From SAR86 cluster bacterium AG-313-N18 (GTDB taxonomy: Bacteria > Pseudomonadota > Gammaproteobacteria > Magnimaribacterales > D2472), in contig QBVY01000001.1 of assembly GCA_003283765.1 (NCBI GenBank), positions 62,001-126,000 of the forward strand: a DNA stretch of 64,000 nt, given 5' to 3'. Each line of letters starts with the position of its first letter. Position 1 is the stretch's first letter. Below are positions 1-12,602 of the stretch, in pieces. The translations under genes were made by a program, and so were the position numbers. Under the pieces are notes generated by a model that saw nothing but the letters and a program-made list of their open reading frames with translations, ran no database searches and had not been told where the DNA came from.

Positions 1-249
1 GGTTGTATTCAAAAAAATAGCGAGGATTCTAAAAAGACCTTTATTATAAGAGAGCGACATCTTGTTTTGTTTCAGTCAGCTTTATCAAGTATTGATGCTT
101 GCATAGATAAGATTTCGAAAGAGAGCGATGTTGATGTTGCGGCTGAAGATTTAAGGATGGTGAGGGCGTCTTTTGATGAGTTCCTGGGTGTCAAATATCC
201 AGATGATTTGTTGGGCGATATTTTTAATGATTTCTGCATAGGTAAGTAG
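1..249 (+). CDS. mnmE: tRNA uridine-5-carboxymethylaminomethyl modification GTPase MnmE, 3' end (partial)
   Basis: The last 82 codons of a gene that starts left of the window, open from base 1 in frame 1. The C-terminus matches MnmE/TrmE: an arginine/histidine stretch (RERHLVLF), the helical 'AAEDLRMV' region, then 'DDLLGDIFNDFCIGK', the conserved end with the catalytic-loop Cys four residues from the stop. MnmE partners MnmG to form cmnm5U34 in tRNA, and mnmG follows directly. The TTG at 67 offered by the ORF track is internal, not a start. Confidence 0.93.
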   Translation, partial: GCIQKNSEDSKKTFIIRERHLVLFQSALSSIDACIDKISKESDVDVAAEDLRMVRASFDEFLGVKYPDDLLGDIFNDFCIGK

Positions 250-457
250 ATAAAATGTGGAAAATTTGTGCTTAATTTTTTTGTTTTTTTTATCCACAGG
301 TTATTTAATAAATGGTTACAGTTTATGGGTTTAGGTTTACATAGTTTATCAATGCTTGGGTCTCTTTTGGGGAAAGGGCGCATCCGTTTTATCAACAAAA
401 AAAAGCCCCTTAATAATAACAACAATAATATATTGTTGTTATAACATTCTTATATAT
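250..457. other. Candidate replication origin / DnaA-box spacer between mnmE and mnmG
   Basis: A 208-bp AT-rich spacer in an otherwise almost gapless block. It contains a perfect DnaA-box consensus TTATCCACA (290-298), a one-mismatch box on the other strand (TGTGGAAAA, 256-264), a one-mismatch TTATCAACA (389-397), a weaker TTATCAATG (346-354), and an AT-rich stretch ending in a perfect inverted repeat. In enteric and vibrio relatives oriC adjoins mnmG, so position supports this. By-eye GC skew does not clearly support it, so it could simply be the mnmG promoter region. Confidence 0.4.
416..442. repeat. Perfect 12-bp inverted repeat upstream of mnmG
   Basis: Arms ATAACAACAATA (416-427) and TATTGTTGTTAT (431-442) are exact reverse complements around a 3-nt ATA loop, ending 15 bp before the mnmG ATG. 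It is AT-rich and not followed by a T-run, so it is not an ordinary terminator. It could be a regulator site, an unwinding element of the putative origin, or a 5'-UTR hairpin. Confidence 0.6.
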
Positions 458-2275
458 ATGTTTGATGTAATAGTAATTGGTGGGGGTCATGCTGGTGTTG
501 AGGCTGCACACGCGGTTTATAGGCAGGGCCTTAAATGCTGCCTGGTTACTTTTAAAATTGAAACCATAGGTCAAATGTCTTGCAATCCAGCTATTGGGGG
601 TCTTGGAAAATCCCACCTTGTTAGAGAGGTTGATGCCTTGGGTGGAATTATGGCTCAAGCCACAGATCGTTCAGGCATTCAATCAAGAACCCTTAACACC
701 AGAAAAGGTTTTGCGGTTCAGGCTCTCCGAGTTCAGTGCGATAGAGATAAATATAAACAAGCCATACAGCAACTTATGCTTGAAACAAATATCACCATTA
801 AAGAGGGTGAAGTGGTAGATATTATCCTTGAACGGAATACCATTCTTGGGGTTGAATTAAGATCTGGTGAAAAAATCAACTCACCCAAAACCATTTTGAC
901 CACAGGAACATTTTTAAACGGAGTAATGTATAAAGGCGATGAAAAGATTTCAGGAGGCCGTGTTGGAGATAGCACATCAATACCCTTGTCGGAAAAACTC
1001 TATGATTTAAAACTACCCATGGGAAGGCTTAAAACAGGAACACCAGCGCGAATAAAACTTTCCAGCATCAACCTAAACCTTATGGAAGAGCAACCAGGTG
1101 ACAAAAACCCGCCTCCCATGTCTGTTCTCCAACCACCCCAAGCAACGCTGTCGCAGATCTCCTGTTATATAACAAGGACTAACAAACAAACCCATAAAAT
1201 CATTTCAGATAACACCCACCTATCTGCAATGTACTCCGGAAAAATCTCTGGAATAGGGCCAAGATACTGTCCATCTATAGAGGATAAAATTAATAAGTTC
1301 GGCGAAAAAGACAGCCATCAAATTTTTATAGAACCTGAGGGCCTAGACAGGGACCTTGTTTATCCAAACGGTATTTCCACAAGTCTGCCCACCTCAGCGC
1401 AAAAAGAATTTGTAGAGTCTATTCAGGGGATGGAAAATTGCATAATAGAAGAATTTGGTTACGCCGTAGAATATGACTTCATTGACCCCAGATCATTGAA
1501 ACCAACGCTGGAAACAAAATTTATTAAAAACCTGTATCTTGCGGGCCAAATAAACGGTACAACGGGATACGAAGAGGCGGCAGCACAGGGCCTTGTTGCG
1601 GGCATTAATGCTGCTCAAAACATTCTTAATAAACCGGATGTAGTTTTTGATAGAAGCGAGGCATATATAGGTGTTTTGATAGATGACCTAACGCTTCATG
1701 GTGTAACAGAACCATACAGAATGTTTACAAGCAGAGCAGAGTTCCGCCTCATGCTTTCCCAGGATACCGCATGCCAGAGGCTTACCGAAAAGGGCCATTC
1801 ACTTGGTTTGATTGCAGAAAAAACATTTGACGCTTACCTGGAAAAAGAAAATACATACCAAAATTTTTTAAAACAAATAAAAAAAATAAAAATAAAACAC
1901 AACAACAAGCCTACAACAGGAGAAGATTTGCTCAAAAGAACCGACCTCGCCTCAAGCGAAATTAAACTGCTTCTAAAAATCTCCAAGGACAAAGAAGAGT
2001 TTTTTAAAAGAGCATCAAACGAAATTAAGTATAGCGGCTATATTGCAAAACAAAAAAGAGAAGTCGAAAGCTCTAAAAAGAATGAAAAAGTGTTGATACC
2101 AGATGATACCAACTACTCCAGCATCAAGGGCCTCTCAAACGAGGTTGTTGAAAAGCTAACCAAACACAAACCAGCAACCCTGGGCCAAGCAAGCAGATTA
2201 GAGGGCGTAACACCCGCAGCAACAAATTTAATTGCTATCACCATCAAAAAGAAACAATTTCTTGAGAAGGCATAA
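458..2275 (+). CDS. mnmG: tRNA uridine-5-carboxymethylaminomethyl modification enzyme MnmG (GidA)
   Basis: FAD-dependent partner of MnmE in wobble-uridine modification. I start it at ATG 458 rather than the track's TTG at 356, because the family begins right at the FAD-binding Rossmann motif '[15 protein letters not shown]'; the 34 extra residues look non-coding and overlap the AT-rich inverted repeat. This gives 605 aa (E. coli has 629). Other marks are '[12 protein letters not shown]', '[11 protein letters not shown]', '[16 protein letters not shown]' and '[18 protein letters not shown]'. rsmG follows with overlap, the usual gid operon. Confidence 0.96.
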   Translation: MFDVIVIGGGHAGVEAAHAVYRQGLKCCLVTFKIETIGQMSCNPAIGGLGKSHLVREVDALGGIMAQATDRSGIQSRTLNTRKGFAVQALRVQCDRDKYKQAIQQLMLETNITIKEGEVVDIILERNTILGVELRSGEKINSPKTILTTGTFLNGVMYKGDEKISGGRVGDSTSIPLSEKLYDLKLPMGRLKTGTPARIKLSSINLNLMEEQPGDKNPPPMSVLQPPQATLSQISCYITRTNKQTHKIISDNTHLSAMYSGKISGIGPRYCPSIEDKINKFGEKDSHQIFIEPEGLDRDLVYPNGISTSLPTSAQKEFVESIQGMENCIIEEFGYAVEYDFIDPRSLKPTLETKFIKNLYLAGQINGTTGYEEAAAQGLVAGINAAQNILNKPDVVFDRSEAYIGVLIDDLTLHGVTEPYRMFTSRAEFRLMLSQDTACQRLTEKGHSLGLIAEKTFDAYLEKENTYQNFLKQIKKIKIKHNNKPTTGEDLLKRTDLASSEIKLLLKISKDKEEFFKRASNEIKYSGYIAKQKREVESSKKNEKVLIPDDTNYSSIKGLSNEVVEKLTKHKPATLGQASRLEGVTPAATNLIAITIKKKQFLEKA

Positions 2276-2864
2276 TCAAATCAAAAACCAAAACAAAACA
2301 AACGAACTCACCAAAACTTTTGTAGAAGAAATTTTAAAGTTCAACAAAGCCCACAACATAGTTGGACGCTTCACAGAATTGGAAATAAACCTTTTGGACA
2401 TTCTTGATTGCAAGTCAATTCTTCCGCACACAAAATCTGCAAAAAACGTATTAGATATTGGGAGCGGCGCAGGACTGCCAGGCCTAATAATAGCTATACA
2501 CCAGCCCCAAACCGAAGTAACCATGTCTGAAAAAAACAAAAAGAAGGCTTATTTTATCAAAAAAACAATTCGAACCCTGCAACTTACTAATGCAAAAATC
2601 CTCGATGAGGCCATAACACCAAAACTAATTACAGATAATAAGTTTGATATTGTTACAGCTAGAGCCCTAGCACCTGCGTTGAAAATAATTAAAATGTCAA
2701 AACACCTTTTATCCAAGGAAGGAAAGTTTCTTTTCATGAAGGGAGCAATAGAAAAAATAAATGAAGAGGTTGCCCAGCTGGAAAATAATACATACTCTTA
2801 TACTATCCACAAAACAAAAAACACAGAAACAAACAGACACATTTTAGAAATAACACAAAAATGA
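2232..2864 (+). CDS. rsmG: 16S rRNA (guanine-527-N7)-methyltransferase RsmG (GidB)
   Basis: SAM-dependent methyltransferase acting on G527 of 16S rRNA. The SAM-binding motif '[13 protein letters not shown]' is near residue 75 and a 'TARALAP' motif follows, as in the family. At 210 aa it is close to the E. coli length (207). The only standard start before the conserved part is TTG 2232, which overlaps mnmG by 44 nt with no clear ribosome-binding site, so the exact start is uncertain. It overlaps parA by 4 nt (ATGA). Confidence 0.92.
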   Translation: MLSPSKRNNFLRRHNQIKNQNKTNELTKTFVEEILKFNKAHNIVGRFTELEINLLDILDCKSILPHTKSAKNVLDIGSGAGLPGLIIAIHQPQTEVTMSEKNKKKAYFIKKTIRTLQLTNAKILDEAITPKLITDNKFDIVTARALAPALKIIKMSKHLLSKEGKFLFMKGAIEKINEEVAQLENNTYSYTIHKTKNTETNRHILEITQK

Positions 2865-3616
2865 AACATATTATTGCTATAGCCAACCAAAAAGGAGGTG
2901 TTGGAAAAACAACAACAGCAGTAAACCTAGCCGCTGCGCTTGCCGCGACAAAAAGAAAGGTTTTATTGATAGATCTAGACCCCCAAGGAAATGCTAGCAC
3001 AGCAGCAGGAGCCCAAAAAAATGAAAAAACTTTATTTCAAATCTATTCTCAAAACCTAGACATCGAAGAACATATAATCAAATCTCCTAGCGGATATGAT
3101 GTTGTGCCAGGCGGCGAAAACCTTATAGCTCTCGAGGTTTATATAAGAAACGAAGGAAAACAGGGGGAGTTAAAAAAACAACTGGCACCCCTAGACTATG
3201 AATTCGTCATCATGGACACACCACCCTCACTCAACCAATTAACGCTAGAGTCTCTGTTTGCTGCTACCGCAACACTCATACCCCTTCAATGTGAATATTA
3301 TTCTTTAGAGGGAATCTCGTCACTCATCAACACCATTAATACACTTAAAAATAAAAACCTTACAAATAATAGGGTGTTCGGGATTATTAGAACCATGGTA
3401 GATATGCGTAATAACCTGGCTAAAGAAGTCTCTGAAGAGCTAGAAAAACATTTTCCCGCTTTGGTTTTTAACACCCTTATACCAAGAAATGTTAAATTAG
3501 CTGAAGCGCCAAGCCATGGAACTTCGGCAATACAATATATGCCATCCTCATTTGGTGCTAAGGCTTATTTAGCTCTAACGGGCGAACTTATCAGGAGAAT
3601 AGAAGGTGGCAGATAA
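2861..3616 (+). CDS. parA: Chromosome-partitioning ATPase ParA (Soj)
   Basis: ParA-family Walker ATPase that positions origin DNA together with ParB. The deviant Walker A 'KGGVGKTTTAVNLA' is at residues 11-24, with 'LIDLDPQGNAS' and the Walker B-like 'FVIMDTPPS'. Length 251 aa is typical of chromosomal Soj. The ATG overlaps the rsmG stop (ATGA), so translation is probably coupled. Its position after gidAB and before parB is the conserved chromosomal arrangement, not a plasmid one. Confidence 0.95.
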   Translation: MKHIIAIANQKGGVGKTTTAVNLAAALAATKRKVLLIDLDPQGNASTAAGAQKNEKTLFQIYSQNLDIEEHIIKSPSGYDVVPGGENLIALEVYIRNEGKQGELKKQLAPLDYEFVIMDTPPSLNQLTLESLFAATATLIPLQCEYYSLEGISSLINTINTLKNKNLTNNRVFGIIRTMVDMRNNLAKEVSEELEKHFPALVFNTLIPRNVKLAEAPSHGTSAIQYMPSSFGAKAYLALTGELIRRIEGGR

Positions 3617-4448
3617 AATATTAAACACAGGCCTGGATGCTCTTCTTGGTGATGTTGCGGCCCCAAACAAACAATCCATCAAAGAAATAGATCTCGCCCA
3701 AATTAAACCCAATCGTTTTCAACCCAGACAGTCATTTGATGAACAGAAAATAACAGAGTTGTCTCAATCTATTGCAAAACACGGCATCCTCTCACCAATC
3801 TTAGTTCGAGAAACTGGCGCAGGTGGGTTTGAGTTAATTGCAGGTGAGAGACGGTTAAGAGCGGCGAAACAAGCGGGGCTTCAAACCGCTCCATGCATGG
3901 TTGATTCGGCGGAAGACCAGCTTTCACTTGAGCTTGCATTAATTGAAAACCTTCAACGCGAAGACCTCAATCCGATCGAAGAAGCCAGAGGTTATGATAG
4001 ACTTAAAAGAGAGTTTTCACTAACCCAAGATAAAATTGCTGAAGTAACTGGTAAAGCTCGCAGTTCTGTAGCTAACTCTATGAGGCTTTTAAACCTCCCT
4101 TCTTCTATTATCGAGCTTTTGTACGCTGGCGAGCTAGAAAAAGGCCACGCTAAAATTCTTGCATCTATGGACACCAAAGAAGCAGAAGAGCTGGCACAAA
4201 AGATAGTTTCCTTGGGTATGACAGTTAAAGACGCGGCCACTTCCACCAAACCAAAAACAACAAAAAATAAGACCAAACAAAAAAATAGAGACCTACTAAA
4301 TATAGAAGAGGAGCTTTCTGAGTGTATGGGCCACAAAACTCAAATTGATCAACATACAGCCTCAAAAGGCAAAATATCTATCTCATACTCTTCAAAAGAT
4401 GAAAGAGAGTCTATTATCAGCAAATTATTAAAATTAAAGAAAAATTAA
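3606..4448 (+). CDS. parB: Chromosome-partitioning protein ParB (Spo0J)
   Basis: parS-binding CTPase clamp. Features in order: a C-box-like 'GERRLRAAKQAGL', then 'ALIENLQREDLNPIEEA', then a helix-turn-helix 'LTQDKIAEVTGKARSSVANSMRLL', a lysine-rich linker and a C-terminal dimerisation domain; 280 aa. GTG start at 3606, overlapping parA by 11 nt. No parS site (GTTTCACGTGAAAC type) was seen in the window. Confidence 0.95.
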   Translation: MADKILNTGLDALLGDVAAPNKQSIKEIDLAQIKPNRFQPRQSFDEQKITELSQSIAKHGILSPILVRETGAGGFELIAGERRLRAAKQAGLQTAPCMVDSAEDQLSLELALIENLQREDLNPIEEARGYDRLKREFSLTQDKIAEVTGKARSSVANSMRLLNLPSSIIELLYAGELEKGHAKILASMDTKEAEELAQKIVSLGMTVKDAATSTKPKTTKNKTKQKNRDLLNIEEELSECMGHKTQIDQHTASKGKISISYSSKDERESIISKLLKLKKN

Positions 4449-4450
4449 GC

Positions 4451-4479
4451 TTGTCCTTAAGACTATAAATTTTTATAAT
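4451..4479 (+). promoter_or_regulatory. Predicted sigma70 promoter of the atp operon
   Basis: TTGTCC (4451-4456) and a perfect TATAAT (4474-4479) separated by exactly 17 bp, in the 71-bp gap between parB and the first atp gene. Transcription would start near 4486, about 35 nt before the atpI start. Strong match by eye; no experimental support. Confidence 0.7.
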
Positions 4480-4519
4480 CTGCCCCGTAAAAAAACATAC
4501 TTGAACCAAAATTAATACT

Positions 4520-5693
<1,174 letters not shown>

Positions 5694-5708
5694 GTCTTTA
5701 ATTTTTAG

Positions 5709-5945
<237 letters not shown>

Positions 5946-5952
5946 ATAAATA

Positions 5953-6423
5953 ATGAATATTAACGCAACACTCTTAGGCCAAACTTTAGCATTTGTTATT
6001 TTTGTAGCAATTTGCTGGAAGTATGTATGGCCTCCAATCATTGCGATTATGGAAGAAAGAGAGAAGCGTATAGCAGATGGTTTAGAGGCGGCAAAAAAAG
6101 CAGACGATTCTTTAGAAGAGGCACAGCTAGCCTTTGATCAAGAGATGAACAAAGCAAAAGCAGAGGCCGCTGAAATATTAGAAAAAGCCAACTCTAGAGC
6201 TTCTCAAATCGTTAATGATGCAACAGAAAAAGCTGAAGTTGAGGCTGAAAAGATTTTATCTTCAGCATCTAAAACCATTGAAAACGATGTCAATAAAGCC
6301 AAAGAAGAGCTAAGACAAAAAATGTCAGAGCTCATTATCGATACCTCTGAAAAAATATTGGGTGATGAAATCAGTCCCGAGAAACATCAAGAGCTGCTTA
6401 AAAAAGCAGCAGCAGAGTTATAA
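5953..6423 (+). CDS. atpF: F1Fo ATP synthase subunit b
   Basis: 156 aa with one N-terminal membrane helix (about residues 5-27, '[22 protein letters not shown]') and a long charged Ala/Glu/Lys-rich coiled coil, the usual peripheral-stalk architecture and length (E. coli 156). Lies between atpE and atpH. Confidence 0.96.
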   Translation: MNINATLLGQTLAFVIFVAICWKYVWPPIIAIMEEREKRIADGLEAAKKADDSLEEAQLAFDQEMNKAKAEAAEILEKANSRASQIVNDATEKAEVEAEKILSSASKTIENDVNKAKEELRQKMSELIIDTSEKILGDEISPEKHQELLKKAAAEL

Positions 6424-6426
6424 AAA

Positions 6427-6963
6427 ATGATCGAGCTGTCTCCACTTGCCAGACCATATGCCAAGGCTATTTTCGCAGCAGCTTTGGACGCCGGCAATCA
6501 CGAGATGGTTGCAAAAGACCTAGCCTTATTGTCTGCGGTTTCTCAAACTAAAGAGGTTTCAGGTTTGATTGAAGATCCAGAGCTTTCAAAGGAGCAAATT
6601 GCTCAAACCATTATAAGTTTAGCGGATGGTGAGGTGGGCAGCCTGTCCAATAAGATGTTAGAACTTCTTGCTGATAACAAAAGACTTAATCTTATTCAAA
6701 CAATCAACACAAGTTACCAAGAACTATTAGAACAACACAATAACACCAGCTCCATTGTTGTGAATGTTGCGGACCAACCCTCTGAAGATAACAAAAAAGT
6801 TATTATCGAAAAACTTCTTGCAGAGCATGGAGAGGGTTCAAACATAGAATTTTCGGAAGATCCCTCAATCATGGGTGGTCTATCTATTAAAGTCGGAGAC
6901 GAAACTCTTGACCTATCCATTAAAGGAAAGGTTAAAAAATTAGTAAATCAATTAAATTTTTAA
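6427..6963 (+). CDS. atpH: F1Fo ATP synthase subunit delta
   Basis: 178-aa soluble stalk subunit linking b to the top of F1. The N-terminal 'LARPYAKAIFAAA' and C-terminal 'PSIMGGLSIKVGDETLDLSIKGKVKKL' (family: GGxxixigdxxiDxSvrgrL) are clear. Starts 3 nt after atpF. Confidence 0.96.
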   Translation: MIELSPLARPYAKAIFAAALDAGNHEMVAKDLALLSAVSQTKEVSGLIEDPELSKEQIAQTIISLADGEVGSLSNKMLELLADNKRLNLIQTINTSYQELLEQHNNTSSIVVNVADQPSEDNKKVIIEKLLAEHGEGSNIEFSEDPSIMGGLSIKVGDETLDLSIKGKVKKLVNQLNF

Positions 6964-6972
6964 GGTGAAAAA

Positions 6973-8517
6973 ATGAGCCAATTAAATCCATCAGAAATTT
7001 CCAGTGTATTAAAGGAAAAAATTTCAGGCCTTGATCTTTCTGCTGAAAGAAAAAATGAAGGCATTATTGTAAGTGTATCAGACGGGATTGTGCGTATTCA
7101 TGGTATGGGCGATGTTATGTATGGGGAGCTTATAGAATTTGAAAGTGGTGTTTTGGGTTTAGCCCTAAACCTTGAGCAAGACTCAGTTGGTGCAGTAGTT
7201 TTAGGTGATTATCTAGGTTTGATTGAGGGTCAAAAAGCTGTTTGTACAGGAAGAATCTTAGAGGTCCCAGTCGGGGAAGAATTGCTCGGAAGAGTTGTAG
7301 ATGCTTTGGGTAATCCTATTGATGGCAAGGGCGAGATCAAAACAGAAACAACCGCTCCTGTTGAGGTTGTGGCACCTGGTGTTATCGCAAGACAGTCAGT
7401 TGATCAACCAGTACAAATTGGTCTAAAAGCTGTGGATGCAATGGTTCCGATAGGAAGAGGCCAAAGAGAGTTGATTATAGGTGATAGACAAACAGGCAAG
7501 ACCGCTGTTGCGGTTGATGCAATCATTAACCAAAAAGGAACCGGCATTAAATGTATTTATGTTGCTATTGGGCAAAAACAATCAACCGTTGTTAATGTCG
7601 TTAAGAAGCTTGAAGAACATGGAGCGTTAGAACATACGATTGTTGTTTCAGCATCAGCATCTGATCCAGCTCCAATGCAGTATCTTTCTGCATATTCAGG
7701 GTGCTCCATGGGTGAGTACTTTAGAGATAAAGGAGAAGATGCATTGATTGTTTATGATGACCTTTCTAAGCAAGCGGTTGCATATAGACAAGTGTCCTTG
7801 CTTTTAAAAAGACCTCCAGGAAGAGAGGCTTACCCTGGAGATGTTTTTTATCTTCACTCAAGATTGTTAGAAAGAGCAGCTAGGGTAAATGCAGACTATG
7901 TAGAAAAAGCTACAAATGGAAAGGTTAAAGGTAAAACAGGATCTTTAACTGCTCTTCCAATTATTGAGACACAAGCTGGAGATGTATCAGCTTTTGTTCC
8001 TACTAACGTTATATCAATAACTGATGGGCAAATTTTCTTAGAAACTGATCTGTTTAATTCAGGCATAAGGCCTGCTATTAACCCAGGTATTTCTGTGTCT
8101 AGGGTGGGTGGTGCAGCCCAAACCAAGATTATGAAAAAACTGAGTGGTGGGGTTAGAACTGCGCTGGCTCAATACAGAGAGCTTGCTGCTTTCTCTCAAT
8201 TTGCATCAGATCTAGACGATGCCACAAAAGCTCAGCTAGCAAGAGGAATTAGGATTACCGAACTTATAAAACAGAAACAATATGCTCCTATGAGCGTTGC
8301 TCAACAATCTCTGAGTATTTTTGCAGCAGATAGAGGTTATATGGATGACGTTGAGGTTGAAAAAATTGGTAGCTTTGAAGAAGCATTACATGGCTATTTC
8401 ACATCAGAGAAAGCTGACCTTGAAAAGAGCATCAATGACACAGGGGACTGGAATGATGATATTGAAAAGCAGTTCACCGAAGTTGTTGAGCAATTTAAAA
8501 AAACCCAAACATTTTAA
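6973..8517 (+). CDS. atpA: F1Fo ATP synthase subunit alpha
   Basis: 514 aa, near-standard length (E. coli 513). P-loop 'GDRQTGKT' near residue 170, catalytic-interface '[28 protein letters not shown]', and '[18 protein letters not shown]'. Ribosome-binding site AAGGTG precedes the ATG. Regulatory nucleotide-binding subunit of F1. Confidence 0.98.
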   Translation: MSQLNPSEISSVLKEKISGLDLSAERKNEGIIVSVSDGIVRIHGMGDVMYGELIEFESGVLGLALNLEQDSVGAVVLGDYLGLIEGQKAVCTGRILEVPVGEELLGRVVDALGNPIDGKGEIKTETTAPVEVVAPGVIARQSVDQPVQIGLKAVDAMVPIGRGQRELIIGDRQTGKTAVAVDAIINQKGTGIKCIYVAIGQKQSTVVNVVKKLEEHGALEHTIVVSASASDPAPMQYLSAYSGCSMGEYFRDKGEDALIVYDDLSKQAVAYRQVSLLLKRPPGREAYPGDVFYLHSRLLERAARVNADYVEKATNGKVKGKTGSLTALPIIETQAGDVSAFVPTNVISITDGQIFLETDLFNSGIRPAINPGISVSRVGGAAQTKIMKKLSGGVRTALAQYRELAAFSQFASDLDDATKAQLARGIRITELIKQKQYAPMSVAQQSLSIFAADRGYMDDVEVEKIGSFEEALHGYFTSEKADLEKSINDTGDWNDDIEKQFTEVVEQFKKTQTF

Positions 8518-8527
8518 TTTATAAGTA

Positions 8528-10799
<2,272 letters not shown>

Positions 10800-10802
10800 C
10801 CT

Positions 10803-11216
10803 ATGTCTACCATTAAAGTCAGCATAGTTTCATCAAGTGAAGAAATTTATTCTGGTGAAGGGACTATGGTTTTTGCTACTGGCTCTCTTGGTGAGATAGG
10901 CATCGCGCCTGGACACACACCTCTTCTCACTGGTCTTGCTCCTGGCCCCGTGAGAGTTCAAAACGGGGATGATGAAAAAACCTTTTTTTGCTCGGGTGGG
11001 TTCATTGAAATACAGCCTGATTTAGTAACTTTTCTATCTGATAGAGCTGAGCGAGCAGAATCAATGGATGAAGCCGAAGCTGTCAAGGCTCAAGAACTTG
11101 CAGAAAAAAACATGCATGACAAAGAGTCAGAGCTAGATTACACCAAAGCAGCAGCTCAATTGGCTGAAGCAGCTGCAAGAATCAAAACCATTCAAAAATT
11201 AAGAAAAAACAAGTAA
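10803..11216 (+). CDS. atpC: F1Fo ATP synthase subunit epsilon
   Basis: 137 aa: an N-terminal beta-sandwich ('GEIGIAPGHTPLLTGLAPGPVRV', 'FFCSGGFIEIQPDLVTFLSDRAERAE') and a C-terminal two-helix hairpin that regulates ATP hydrolysis. Last gene of the atp operon; glmU follows after 32 bp with no obvious terminator, so read-through is likely. Confidence 0.96.
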   Translation: MSTIKVSIVSSSEEIYSGEGTMVFATGSLGEIGIAPGHTPLLTGLAPGPVRVQNGDDEKTFFCSGGFIEIQPDLVTFLSDRAERAESMDEAEAVKAQELAEKNMHDKESELDYTKAAAQLAEAAARIKTIQKLRKNK

Positions 11217-11248
11217 GGTACTTGTATCAAACTTAATTCGTCATTACG

Positions 11249-12601
11249 TTGAATATTCATACTATTATCCTTGCAGCAGGCAAAGGAATTCGAATGAACA
11301 CCAATTTGCCAAAGGTTATGCAGCCTCTTGGCGGGCAAACTCTTATCTCCCATGTGATTAAAACCGCCAAAGCAAGCAGCCAAAATATAACCGTCATTGT
11401 GGGGCATCAAAAAGACCTTCTAAAAGAACATATAGCGAGCATTGATCCGAACATTCAAACAGCCGAGCAAAATGAACAATTAGGAACTGCGCATGCAGTC
11501 AAAACAGCCTCTCATCTGATCAAGGATGATGAAAAAATATTGGTTTTATATGGTGATGTTCCCTTAATTAGCACTCAGACCATAGAAGCACTTATTAGCT
11601 CTGGGCAAGAGTGCACACTTCTATCCATGGAATTAAATGACCCAACCGGTTACGGCAGAATAATGACTGATGATGAAAATCAAGCCATGAGAATCATAGA
11701 GCAAAAAGATGCATCTGAGGATGAAAGAAAAATTACAGAGGTATTTACTGGTATTTTATTAATTGATGGCAGCCTGTTGAGGCCTGCTTTAGACGAAATT
11801 AACAACCAAAATGTTGCTAACGAGTACTACCTTACCGACTTGGTAGAGATACTTTATGCAAAAGGAGTTAAAATAAATTGTATTCAAGCCAACCCCACCG
11901 AAGTACTGGGGGCAAACAACAAGCATGAATTGCATGAGCTAGAATCAATTTTAAGAAAAATGAGTGCTGATAAACTATTAGAACAAGGGATTACCCTCCT
12001 CGACTCAACTCGCGTTGATGTTCGAGGCGAGGTTGCGGCAGGCAAGGATTGTTCTGTAGATGTAAATGTTATTTTTGAGGGCAAAGTAACCCTTGGTGAA
12101 AACGTTATCATCAAATCAAACGTTGTCCTACAAGACGTTTCTATTGGAGATGACACCATTATCGAATCTTTTAGTCACCTCTCATCTGCAACCGTGGGCT
12201 CTAACTGCAACATAGGACCGTACGCACGTCTCAGAGAGGGCTCAGAGATAGGGGACAATGCCAAGATTGGTAATTTTGTTGAGACCAAAAAAACCAAACT
12301 GGGTGATGGAGCCAAGGCTAACCATCTAGCTTATTTGGGTGATGCAGACATTGGTAGCAAAACAAACATCGGCGCTGGAACTATTACATGTAATTATGAT
12401 GGAGCCAATAAACATCAAACAACCATTGGTGAAGAAAGCTTTATTGGAACAAACTCTTCATTGGTAGCACCAGTTAACATTGGAAAAGGCGCTTATGTAG
12501 GAGCGGGTTCTGTAATCACCAAGGACGTACCTGATGATGCTTTGGCTGTAGGTCGAGGCAAACAGGTGACCAAAGAAGACTGGGCAAAAAACAAAAAATA
12601 A
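11249..12601 (+). CDS. glmU: Bifunctional GlcNAc-1-P uridyltransferase / GlcN-1-P acetyltransferase GlmU
   Basis: Makes UDP-GlcNAc from GlcN-1-P for peptidoglycan and LPS. N-terminal uridyltransferase with 'IILAAGKGIRM' (G-x-G-T/I-R-M signature) and 'YGDVPL'; C-terminal left-handed beta-helix hexapeptide repeats including 'IGPYARLREGSEIGDNAKIGNFVETKK', 'IGAGTITCNYDGANKHQT' and 'GAGSVITKD'. 450 aa versus 456 in E. coli. TTG start at 11249; no alternative fits the N-terminus. Confidence 0.97.
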   Translation: MNIHTIILAAGKGIRMNTNLPKVMQPLGGQTLISHVIKTAKASSQNITVIVGHQKDLLKEHIASIDPNIQTAEQNEQLGTAHAVKTASHLIKDDEKILVLYGDVPLISTQTIEALISSGQECTLLSMELNDPTGYGRIMTDDENQAMRIIEQKDASEDERKITEVFTGILLIDGSLLRPALDEINNQNVANEYYLTDLVEILYAKGVKINCIQANPTEVLGANNKHELHELESILRKMSADKLLEQGITLLDSTRVDVRGEVAAGKDCSVDVNVIFEGKVTLGENVIIKSNVVLQDVSIGDDTIIESFSHLSSATVGSNCNIGPYARLREGSEIGDNAKIGNFVETKKTKLGDGAKANHLAYLGDADIGSKTNIGAGTITCNYDGANKHQTTIGEESFIGTNSSLVAPVNIGKGAYVGAGSVITKDVPDDALAVGRGKQVTKEDWAKNKK

Positions 12602-12602
12602 T

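Noticed and set aside
72-425. Minus-strand ORF of 117 aa over mnmE end and the spacer
   Set aside because: Antisense to mnmE and to the DnaA-box spacer; low-complexity product with no family features.
356-457. N-terminal extension of mnmG from TTG 356
   Set aside because: The 34 extra residues are unlike MnmG, cross the perfect inverted repeat, and the family starts at the FAD motif just after ATG 458.
7896-8126. Minus-strand ORF inside atpA, and similar antisense ORFs throughout
   Set aside because: Shadows of strongly conserved genes on the plus strand.
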